From Saprospiraceae bacterium (GTDB taxonomy: Bacteria; Bacteroidota; Bacteroidia; Chitinophagales; Saprospiraceae), in contig JAHDGU010000009.1 of NCBI GenBank assembly GCA_020627535.1, positions 1 to 64,000 on the forward strand: DNA of 64,000 nt. Direction: 5' to 3'. The number at the start of each line of letters is the position of its first letter. Position 1 is the stretch's first letter. The position numbers and the translations under genes are program-made. Below, in pieces: positions 8,911 to 17,887 of the stretch. Under the pieces are notes generated by a model. That model searched no databases and had not been told where the DNA came from. It saw nothing but the letters and a program-made list of their open reading frames with translations.

Positions 8911-10557
8911 CTAGATCTTCTCAAAAGGAAAGCTCTTCACAAATCCGTCGCGATCCACATAGAGAAAATAGGATCCACTACTAAGCTCATTTACAGATAA
9001 ATTCACAACCGTATTTCCCGTAGTCATCACAGTGCGAATAGGTCTTCCCAGCAGATCTATGATGCGCAGCTCTACTTGCTCCTCTTCGAGCCCAGCAATA
9101 TTTACAGTCAGCAAGTCTTGGACAGGATTGGGAAAAAAAGTGAATGCTGTAATCTGATCTTCTTCTACTTCTGGCTCAGGCTCTTCGACGACTTCCTTCT
9201 CCTTTTCACAGATCAGTTCTGTATCAAAGCTGAGGTGATCAGGCTCCTGTAGACTACTTTGTTGCAGAAGATATGTGCCACTGATATCTGATGTAGGTGG
9301 GCCAAAGTTTAAGCTCTCGATAGACCCTACGATGGTTCGGAAATTGATTTTTTGATATGACTCTGCATCTTGGCACGCGACCAACTGACCATCAGTCATC
9401 ATCGTGTGGTGCTCATAGATAGTCGTAGTCCCCGTCATCGTATATAGCATTTCATCATCCAGTCTGGCATATTTGGTGATGTTGAAATTTCCAAATCCTT
9501 CTTGATTTTGCTTAGTCAGCATGGTCATCTCGTAGTTTTTATGATCTATGACTGCTGTGATGTGGACATTACTTCCGAGAAAGTCGTCATAGACCAGGCC
9601 ACTGACGATCATGGATGACTCGTCCTGACCTACGATCGTCGGTGGCTCATGCAGATTTGCATTGAGATCTACCAGAAAGGCTCTGGATGCGATCATGGAT
9701 CCGTCGGTCTTATCGAGCCAGAAGCAGTACCAGGCATCTGGACTTTGGGCCCAGACGATATAGGCTTCATCAGTTTCTACCATGGAGTTGGCTCGTAGAT
9801 TGGGGTTGTCTTTGATGCGCTTAGCCCACAAGATATCGCCCTTGTCATCCATCTTCATGAGCATGATGTCTGATTGCTGCGTTGATGATCGGACGAGATT
9901 GCCCAAGATGAGGACTGCATCTGAGCCAGTGGCTTCTACGTCCGTGAGAAGAAATTCAAAGACAGTATTGAGTCGCAATTCAGTCTCTACCTCCGAGCTC
10001 TCAGCATCTACGATGGCCAGATTGAAATTGGCTTCATGTGCATTGCCGCCAAAGTAGAAGATCTTGCCCGAGGCCGTCTCCACAGCACCAACACCGATTT
10101 CGAAGTTTCCATCGGCACGCACCACTTCACGACTCCATATGTGATGACCATCTTGATCAAATCGGTTGATGATGCTTGAGTACCAGGTCCGACCTGCAAA
10201 CAGTCCTGTGAGTCCTCCTTCATGATTTTGATGGATGGCGGTCTGCAGGTATGGTCTGTAGTTATAGAGACCTACATCTGCATATGCTTTGCTCCATTGC
10301 ATCTTGCTATCCACATCTGTGCCGCTGATCACAAGACTCGTTTGGTGTCCATTATTGGGAGCTTCAAACGAAGATATCATGAGACCACGCCCATCTTCTG
10401 CCATATGCATAGAGTGCAAGGATTGGTCAAGCTTGACTTCTACAGGCTCTCCTAGGATGACTTCATCTTCTCCATAGTGATTGAGCTTGGTGGTAAGGCT
10501 CTGCGCAGAGATTGCGATGGATAGGCAGGCGATGCAGATCGTGTACAAGTACTTCAT
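8911..10557 (-). CDS. Secreted protein with T9SS type A C-terminal sorting domain
   Basis: A 548-residue exported protein. Residues 1-18 are a signal peptide ending in A-x-A-Q-S. Residues 20-455 form a beta-rich body of unknown fold whose repeated statements of W-x-K-x-I-K and G-x-V-x-x-S type could be propeller blades. An acidic linker (E-x-E-V-E-E-P-E-P-E-V-E-E-D) leads to a sorting domain near residues 475-548, with F-F-P-N-P-V-Q-D at its start and S-G-S-Y-F-L-Y-V near the end. Such domains direct export through the T9SS and are usually cleaved at the surface. It lies 61 bp behind the GT39 gene on the same strand and may be the tail of the tsaE-ald-GT39 run. Confidence 0.9.
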   Translation of the reverse strand: MKYLYTICIACLSIAISAQSLTTKLNHYGEDEVILGEPVEVKLDQSLHSMHMAEDGRGLMISSFEAPNNGHQTSLVISGTDVDSKMQWSKAYADVGLYNYRPYLQTAIHQNHEGGLTGLFAGRTWYSSIINRFDQDGHHIWSREVVRADGNFEIGVGAVETASGKIFYFGGNAHEANFNLAIVDAESSEVETELRLNTVFEFLLTDVEATGSDAVLILGNLVRSSTQQSDIMLMKMDDKGDILWAKRIKDNPNLRANSMVETDEAYIVWAQSPDAWYCFWLDKTDGSMIASRAFLVDLNANLHEPPTIVGQDESSMIVSGLVYDDFLGSNVHITAVIDHKNYEMTMLTKQNQEGFGNFNITKYARLDDEMLYTMTGTTTIYEHHTMMTDGQLVACQDAESYQKINFRTIVGSIESLNFGPPTSDISGTYLLQQSSLQEPDHLSFDTELICEKEKEVVEEPEPEVEEDQITAFTFFPNPVQDLLTVNIAGLEEEQVELRIIDLLGRPIRTVMTTGNTVVNLSVNELSSGSYFLYVDRDGFVKSFPFEKI

Positions 10558-10618
10558 AGCAAGTGATTTGCAGGGGAAACCACTCTACTTGGCTATTTGT
10601 TTGAATCGTCTAGTACAT

Positions 10619-12028
10619 CTAGTCCACCCTTTCTATGCTATACCTCTGACCATCATAGGTCATAGTGTAAATGGGACGCCCTTGATCTATCTCCAGATCA
10701 TTGAGACTTACGCCTCGTGGATATGCTGCGCATTCATTGAAAAACATGGCATCGATGTACTCCCAGTCTTGACAGCCAAGTATGATGGCATCGGGTTCGA
10801 TCTTGATGTCATTCATTGCTTGAGTCCAGGCGATTTTTTGCTCGCGATCATGGACATGAATGAAGTGGCCAGACCTACCTGTGCTCAGGTAGCGCAGAGT
10901 GATGTCTGGCTTCCAGACGAACCACATAGATATCAAGATGAACAGTATACCGCCCCATCGATTGTGCTTCCAAAGATGAATGCACGCCCAAGAGATCAGA
11001 CCAAGGAATGCCATGCACATCGGCAGCAGATAATTATCCATCTTGGTACCAAAGCAAGACATGACCAGGACATACACCGTGGGTGCGGTCACAAGTGTGT
11101 GCTTGATCGTCCGAGACTGGTCTGACATGAGCAGGAGGACAATCGCCACCCAGAGTGCAGGACCGTATTGATCCCAAAGTACTGTGATGTAGAAGTGCCA
11201 AGGCGCTCCATGACCTTCGATACTCCTACTCGTATGGTGCAGGATCGCGAGATTCTCTGCCGCGAACTCTGCAGGAAATCTGATCCAGCAGTACATGGCC
11301 CAGATCACTGGAGCACTCAGTCCTGTAAGTAGAGCCAATGACCATGGTTTCCATTGTCTTAGTGCAACTCCACTTGTCAGTGAGATTGCTCCGTAGACCG
11401 TTAGTGGAATCAGTCCAAGTACCGACTTACACAGTATCGCTGCGGCAGTAGAGAGCCCAATGGCTACGACCCATTTGCCGGAAGGCTCTAGATACATCTT
11501 GTGGCTGAAATACCAAGCCGTGGCAAAAAAGAATAAGAAAGCGACATCATTGTGATCAGTCGAAAGTGCTCCGATGACGGTGAAGGACTGCTGGAAAAAG
11601 CACACGAAGAGCAGACCAGCACCAAGGGCGATAGTTCTTTTCTCCTCGATAGTCTCAAAGAGTCGCAAATGAAAGCGTGATAGTATGACGACGGTACCAG
11701 CAGAGAGAAGGATGCTTGGTAGCCTTGCGGCAAAAAGGCTTGCGCCAAAACATTTGAGCGAAAGCGCTATCAACCACAGGAAGAGAATGGGTTTGTGGAG
11801 CCATGTCTCATTGGCTGTCCAGTCGGCTAGGCCATATGGGCGTAGGACCTCAGTGTATAGCCTAGGATGAAATGGATCTTGGAGCAAAGACTTGGCGACA
11901 AGTGCATGAAATTTCTCGTCCCAGTCATGCAAAAATGGCTCGTACGTGTGCAGCACAATCCGGTAGATGACCGTCCCTAGCACAAGCAGGCAAATCAGCC
12001 AGCGGTAAGTCCTTAGACTAAAAGACAC
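10619..12028 (-). CDS. GT39/ArnT-like membrane glycosyltransferase
   Basis: A 469-residue protein with about ten membrane segments and the GT-C mark of the PMT/ArnT class: an acidic D-W-D-E pair (residues 35-38) in the first extracytoplasmic loop, with a W-L-H-K-P stretch some 40 residues later. The family moves sugars from polyprenyl phosphate donors to lipid or protein acceptors on the outer side of the inner membrane; the substrate cannot be read here. The start overlaps the end of ald by 11 bp, so the genes are likely co-translated. Three hairpin motifs of the dispersed T-tract family lie in this gene, two of them back to back (11722-11750). Confidence 0.85.
   Translation of the reverse strand: MSFSLRTYRWLICLLVLGTVIYRIVLHTYEPFLHDWDEKFHALVAKSLLQDPFHPRLYTEVLRPYGLADWTANETWLHKPILFLWLIALSLKCFGASLFAARLPSILLSAGTVVILSRFHLRLFETIEEKRTIALGAGLLFVCFFQQSFTVIGALSTDHNDVAFLFFFATAWYFSHKMYLEPSGKWVVAIGLSTAAAILCKSVLGLIPLTVYGAISLTSGVALRQWKPWSLALLTGLSAPVIWAMYCWIRFPAEFAAENLAILHHTSRSIEGHGAPWHFYITVLWDQYGPALWVAIVLLLMSDQSRTIKHTLVTAPTVYVLVMSCFGTKMDNYLLPMCMAFLGLISWACIHLWKHNRWGGILFILISMWFVWKPDITLRYLSTGRSGHFIHVHDREQKIAWTQAMNDIKIEPDAIILGCQDWEYIDAMFFNECAAYPRGVSLNDLEIDQGRPIYTMTYDGQRYSIERVD
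11474..11486 (+). repeat. T-tract mini-hairpin motif
   Basis: TTT-GCC-GGAA-GGC, plus-strand orientation, antisense to the GT39 gene it lies in. Confidence 0.5.
11722..11750 (-). repeat. Two T-tract mini-hairpin motifs back to back
   Basis: On the minus strand TTTT-GGC-GCAA-GCC is followed at once by TTTTT-GCC-GCAA-GGC. The two copies share the loop GCAA but have the reversed stem (GGC/GCC against GCC/GGC), so the pairing is conserved while the sequence is not. They lie in the GT39 coding region (F-G-A-S-L-F-A-A-R). Confidence 0.65.
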
Positions 12029-13235
12029 TTGGGATGATCAAATCAAGGCTCGTGTACTTCATACCAAAACGACGGCTTAAGTACTGATTGGTCAGGCAAC
12101 CTTTGTAGGTGTAGACGCCATTGCGAAGTCCCGGGCTATTGGCTATGAGCTCTTCCATACCTCCTTGCTTCTCTGCATCTTGGAGTATTGGCAAGAGTAT
12201 GTTAGAGATCGCAGAACTAGCTGTACGTGGAAATTTGCTGGTGATATTGGGCACACAATAGTGTATCACACCATGCCGCTGATATGTCGGGCTGTCATGG
12301 CTCGTGACATCTGATGTCTCAAAGCATCCGCCTTGGTCGATGCTTACATCAATAATGACAGAACCAGTCTTCATATTCATCACCATTTCTTCTGTGACGA
12401 CGATCGGTGTGCGTCCAGTAGTGCTATGGATAGCTCCCAGTGCGATATCCGTGGTCGCCAGATCACGCTGTAGATCTACGAGATTGATGCTGCTCGTGTA
12501 GAGCTTATGCCCTACAGCATTTTGGAGGCGAAGTAGCTTGTACATGCTATTGTCATAGACATGGACACGCGCTCCGAGACCAAGGGCAGCTCGTGATGCG
12601 TACTCCGCGACGATGCCCGCGCCTAGGATGACGATCTTGGCTGGAGGCACTCCGGAGATGCCTCCGAATAGCTTTCCGATACCAGCATTGGTCGTGCTGA
12701 GAAGCTCTGATGCTGTAGAGATCACAGAGATTCCAGCAATCTCACTCATACTTCTCACTACGGGAAATGATCCGTCAGCATCCTTCAGATATTCCGTGGC
12801 AATGGCAATGACTTTCTTATCCTTCAGTGCCTGGAGATGCTCTTCCTTGGCAAATGGTATGGTAAGTGGAGAGATTAAAACTTGATGCGTTTGCAGCAGT
12901 GCAAGTTCCTCATCCGTCATCGGAGCCGTCTTGAGCAAAATATGTGCCTGGAAGACTGATCGTCTGTCGCTCTGCACTTCAGCACCTGCCTCGGCATACT
13001 CGTGATCTGTATAGTTGGACTGATAGCCTGCACCCGACTCTATGACGACGCGATGTCCCTGATCACAAAGGACTTTGACCGCAGACGGCACTAGTGGCAC
13101 CCTCTTCTCTTGCAAGATCGAGTCTTTTGGCACCCCTATGAAGAGCTTGTCCTTCTTGGGCATGACCGCTAGGGTCTCAGTCTGTGTCTGGAGTACGCCG
13201 GATGGCCAAGCACTCGGTCTGATAGGATCAGGCAT
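12018..13235 (-). CDS. ald: Alanine dehydrogenase
   Basis: A 405-residue NAD-dependent enzyme interconverting L-alanine and pyruvate plus ammonia. The N-terminal domain has the family stretch G-V-P-K-D-S-x-x-Q-E-K-R-V-P-L-V-P (residues 34-50). The Rossmann motif I-V-I-L-G-A-G-I-V-A-E-Y is near residue 205, and D-V-S-I-D-Q-G-G follows near 300. The N-terminal extension before the M-P-K-K-D element occurs in Bacteroidota members, so the long start at 13235 is kept. tsaE lies 6 bp upstream on the same strand, a pairing seen elsewhere in this phylum. Confidence 0.92.
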   Translation of the reverse strand: MPDPIRPSAWPSGVLQTQTETLAVMPKKDKLFIGVPKDSILQEKRVPLVPSAVKVLCDQGHRVVIESGAGYQSNYTDHEYAEAGAEVQSDRRSVFQAHILLKTAPMTDEELALLQTHQVLISPLTIPFAKEEHLQALKDKKVIAIATEYLKDADGSFPVVRSMSEIAGISVISTASELLSTTNAGIGKLFGGISGVPPAKIVILGAGIVAEYASRAALGLGARVHVYDNSMYKLLRLQNAVGHKLYTSSINLVDLQRDLATTDIALGAIHSTTGRTPIVVTEEMVMNMKTGSVIIDVSIDQGGCFETSDVTSHDSPTYQRHGVIHYCVPNITSKFPRTASSAISNILLPILQDAEKQGGMEELIANSPGLRNGVYTYKGCLTNQYLSRRFGMKYTSLDLIIPSVF

Positions 13236-13241
13236 GGAGAA

Positions 13242-13718
13242 TTATGGTTGAATTACGGAAAGTACGACATTTCGCTCATCTGCCGAAATCACCTGAATAC
13301 CTATTTTGGCGAAAGCCACATCCAAAACTTCTTCAAGTAACTCAGGCCACTCTACTAGCAGGATAGCCTGGTCATCTAGTAGGATATCCTCCATCCCAAG
13401 ATCCCAGAGCTCATCAGTGCTCTTGAGGCGATAGAGATCCATGTGATAGACCTTGGGTGTGCTGTCGTACTCTTGGATCAGCGCGTAGGTCGGACTGCTC
13501 ACATCATGGATGTCATACTGCCGTGACATAAAGCGCTGGACCAAAGTCGTCTTGCCTGCTCCGAGGTCGCCTGTGAGGGCAAATACACGGATCTGAGAGA
13601 GCATTTTTCTCATCTCGTCGACCAACTGATCCCAATCTTCTATGCGCTTGACCACAAACTGCTTCTCCACAAGCGTAAAATTAGATCTCAATCCATGTTT
13701 TTCTCTATATAAAACCAT
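13242..13718 (-). CDS. tsaE: tRNA threonylcarbamoyladenosine biosynthesis ATPase TsaE
   Basis: A 158-residue P-loop ATPase of the t6A tRNA modification pathway, partner of TsaB/TsaD. Walker A is G-D-L-G-A-G-K-T-T near residues 50-58, and the family strings S-P-T-Y-A-L-I-Q-E-Y and H-M-D-L-Y-R-L follow. A D-x-x-L-L-V-E-W-P-E motif is near residue 120. It is divergent from gyrB with 86 bp between starts and heads the leftward run with ald and the GT39 gene. A canonical T-tract hairpin motif (13304-13317) lies inside it. Confidence 0.95.
   Translation of the reverse strand: MVLYREKHGLRSNFTLVEKQFVVKRIEDWDQLVDEMRKMLSQIRVFALTGDLGAGKTTLVQRFMSRQYDIHDVSSPTYALIQEYDSTPKVYHMDLYRLKSTDELWDLGMEDILLDDQAILLVEWPELLEEVLDVAFAKIGIQVISADERNVVLSVIQP
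13304..13317 (+). repeat. T-tract mini-hairpin motif (canonical 14-mer)
   Basis: Exact TTTTGGCGAAAGCC on the plus strand, antisense to tsaE. This is one of six exact copies in the window. Confidence 0.65.
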
Positions 13719-13773
13719 CAGAAAATGAACTGCTTATCTCGGCAAATTTAGGCTTGGAGCCCTGTGAAATGGC

Positions 13774-13781
13774 TATCTTTG
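13774..13781 (+). promoter_or_regulatory. gyrB promoter -7 element
   Basis: TATCTTTG, an exact TAnnTTTG match, lies 23 bp before the gyrB ATG. A TTG at 13754-13756 is 17 bp upstream, short of the usual 19-21 but acceptable as a -33 half. Confidence 0.7.
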
Positions 13782-13804
13782 CGCCTTGCAAAAGCAAGAC
13801 CTAA

Positions 13805-15748
<1,944 letters not shown>

Positions 15749-15751
15749 CGG

Positions 15752-16201
15752 ATGGCAGCTTCATTTCATTATGACCGGGCCATACACATCGACCCTCGCC
15801 CGAAAGAAGACTATCTCGCAATGCGCGTACTGGGATGCCTATTTGTCGTCACTAGTGCTATCTCTTTGATCCGCAAGGAGGAGATCACCGGCCTAGAAAT
15901 CAATCTATTTATTGCAGGTCTCGCTGGACTCCTGATGATAGTAGCGCCCAAGATGATATCCAAGATTTCCTTCCGGAAAAAAGGCGAGAATTACGTCAAG
16001 ATAGATGGCGACAATCTCGAGTGGAAGCTAGGGCAGAAAGGCAAACAAACCACGCTTAAATTGTCTGACATCAGCTCCAGCAGTCTACAGGATGATATGA
16101 TCTCTATGCGTAGCTCTTCTGGTGAAGTGTATCAGCTACCTCTGCTAGAGGTTTATGCCGCTGATAAGGTCTCTGAACTCAAGTCTATCCTCCTGGGTTA
16201 A
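15752..16201 (+). CDS. Small two-helix membrane protein, PH-like tail
   Basis: A 149-residue protein that I do not recognise. Two hydrophobic segments lie at about residues 25-42 and 50-66. A basic loop follows (K-I-S-F-R-K-K-G-E), then an all-beta stretch (residues 75-148) that could be a PH-like domain. The start is 3 bp after the gyrB stop, so it probably rides on the gyrB transcript. Its stop codon abuts the stop of the convergent GT2 gene with no bases between. Function unknown. Confidence 0.7.
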   Translation: MAASFHYDRAIHIDPRPKEDYLAMRVLGCLFVVTSAISLIRKEEITGLEINLFIAGLAGLLMIVAPKMISKISFRKKGENYVKIDGDNLEWKLGQKGKQTTLKLSDISSSSLQDDMISMRSSSGEVYQLPLLEVYAADKVSELKSILLG

Positions 16202-17302
16202 TCAACGTCTCCTCCCTTTCCATAGAGCCCTTCCGGGCAAAAGGCTAGAGGCTGCGATTGTCAGCGTAAAAATGATGTGCGTGACTGTGAATCGGCATGA
16301 CTGCCAAAAGCTCGTCTGATAGATACTTTCCATGACATAATGTTGACATCCTATGATGTAGAGAAGCAGGAGCACTGGTCCGACGGCAAGACTCGGTGTA
16401 ATCAAGGTGAGCAGTGGTCCGAGTAGCGCTATGGTATAACTGATTCCCATGACGAGGAGAAGTAGTCTAAGTCGGGAGGAGCGATAGCTGCCAGATTTCT
16501 CTGCCCATCGTCGCCTTTGTCTCCAGAGAGCAGACCAGCTAGCTTCTGGAGGAGTAAATACTTGTAGCCGAGGATCATTGAAAAATGCCACTTTGATCTC
16601 AGGGTCATCTAGGGCTGCTTCGAGAAGAAATATATCGTCACCGCTGCGCTCTTCTGATCCGCCCATATGTAGGGTGTCTAGCATGTCTCTGCGGTAGATG
16701 AGATTGGCGGCATTGCCCAGTGGCAGTTTCCAGTGGTTGATGGCAGTATGCTGTAGTACCATGGTGGCAGCGATATCTAGTCTTTGGAACTCGTATAGCC
16801 GCACTTTGCTGACGGAGTGGATCCTGACCAGACCACAGGCTAGATCTGTCTCATGGCTTGATAGGATATCGGTCCAAGAGCTGAGCCAGCTATCAGAGAC
16901 AATACAGTCAGCGTCGGTCTGCAAGATCCAGTCGGCATTGCACTTGGCTCGACCAAGGGCCAGCGCCGCTTTCTTCCCTTGTTGTCCATCTCCTAGGTGA
17001 TAGATCTCTAGTCTCGGATCATCCATCTGCTGGGCCAGCAACACGGACTCATCAGTGCTGTGATCGTCTACGAGCACTAGGCGCTCGAGCCGCTCATCTG
17101 CAAGGATGCTTCGGAGACAGTCTTGTATATAAGGGGCTTCATCGCGCATGGCGATGAGGACATTGATGGATGGAGGATTGCTACTCGCTCTTGTGTCCTG
17201 ATGTTGGTCGTCGGCATACCAATGCTGCACAGCAGTCTTATGGGCATAGATCCAGAGCCCACAGAGTACGAAAGAGATAACAAGCACGGCGCCCCAAAGC
17301 AT
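16202..17302 (-). CDS. Family 2 glycosyltransferase, membrane anchored
   Basis: A 366-residue protein. A signal-anchor helix (residues 2-20) precedes a GT-A domain with L-V-D-D-H-S-T-D-E-S, the D-x-D metal site in T-D-A-D-C (near residue 131), a G-D-D-I-F-L-L motif (near 223) and Q-R-R-R-W (near 266), the QxxRW pattern of processive or lipid-linked GT2 enzymes. Three membrane helices close the protein (285-355). The order fits enzymes that make cell-surface polysaccharide or glycolipid. It lies 14 bp behind a small membrane protein gene on the same strand. A T-tract hairpin motif lies near its 3' end (16227-16242). Confidence 0.9.
   Translation of the reverse strand: MLWGAVLVISFVLCGLWIYAHKTAVQHWYADDQHQDTRASSNPPSINVLIAMRDEAPYIQDCLRSILADERLERLVLVDDHSTDESVLLAQQMDDPRLEIYHLGDGQQGKKAALALGRAKCNADWILQTDADCIVSDSWLSSWTDILSSHETDLACGLVRIHSVSKVRLYEFQRLDIAATMVLQHTAINHWKLPLGNAANLIYRRDMLDTLHMGGSEERSGDDIFLLEAALDDPEIKVAFFNDPRLQVFTPPEASWSALWRQRRRWAEKSGSYRSSRLRLLLLVMGISYTIALLGPLLTLITPSLAVGPVLLLLYIIGCQHYVMESIYQTSFWQSCRFTVTHIIFTLTIAASSLLPGRALWKGRRR
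16227..16242 (-). repeat. T-tract mini-hairpin motif (4 bp stem)
   Basis: Minus strand TTTT-GCCC-GGAA-GGGC, in the sense orientation of the GT2 gene close to its stop. Confidence 0.55.
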
Positions 17303-17316
17303 GAAGCGAAGCTAGT

Positions 17317-17730
17317 CTATCTCCTTCGCTTGATGGGTTCTTTTTCTTCTAGGATGAGTGGCTCTTCCTCAAGAATCTCGTAGTCCGCCTCCTCTGAACG
17401 GAATACATCTGCTCGGGGCATCTTGCTCGCAATATTGGCCCACTTGTCATAGGTCAGTGACTTGAAGAGGAGAAATCCAGCAACGATTGGGAATGCCACC
17501 ACAGTTAGCAAAGTGAAGACGATACCCAAGATGGCATTTTGGCGGAAGCTGTTCCATAGCCATTTGCCGTAGTCAGTGACGACCTTAGGCTTGACGATCA
17601 GTGCTCCTATCAACATGACCGGTGCCGCCCACCAGAGGATGGACATGACAAAGCCGACGAGCTTAAAGAGCAGATAGATAACCACAGCAGCCACGACTAG
17701 GCCTATGAGTGGATTGACTTTTCTTTCCAT
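17317..17730 (-). CDS. Small membrane protein with acidic/basic tail
   Basis: A 137-residue protein that I do not recognise. The ORF extends upstream to 17877, but the ATG at 17730 (M-E-R-K-V-N-P-L-I-G) directly precedes the first hydrophobic segment, while the 49 extra residues look non-coding. Three hydrophobic stretches (about 5-25, 27-42, 62-82) are followed by a charged tail ending L-E-E-K-E-P-I-K-R-R-R. It is probably co-transcribed with the GT2 gene 14 bp downstream. Function unknown. Confidence 0.65.
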   Translation of the reverse strand: MERKVNPLIGLVVAAVVIYLLFKLVGFVMSILWWAAPVMLIGALIVKPKVVTDYGKWLWNSFRQNAILGIVFTLLTVVAFPIVAGFLLFKSLTYDKWANIASKMPRADVFRSEEADYEILEEEPLILEEKEPIKRRR

Positions 17731-17887
17731 AATACAGATATCAACGGAGAGCGCCAGCAGATCGTTCTGATGAATCGACGGACGCAGTGAGATATAGGAT
17801 GAAGATAGGGAAGAGAGGTGGAAATTTTCCAGTACCTGGCGTATGAAGTGGATCATTCTTTTTATTTTTTCAGTCAAATCTTAAGCC

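Noticed and set aside
10568-10595. GATTTGCAG ... CTACTTGG on the plus strand, like the lipoprotein promoters
   Set aside because: The spacer is 15 bp in place of 20, and it would drive only antisense RNA to the GT39 gene.
10481-11125. 214-codon plus-strand open frame
   Set aside because: It lies opposite the strong GT39 and T9SS cargo genes, has no domain, and its sequence is explained by the codons of those genes.
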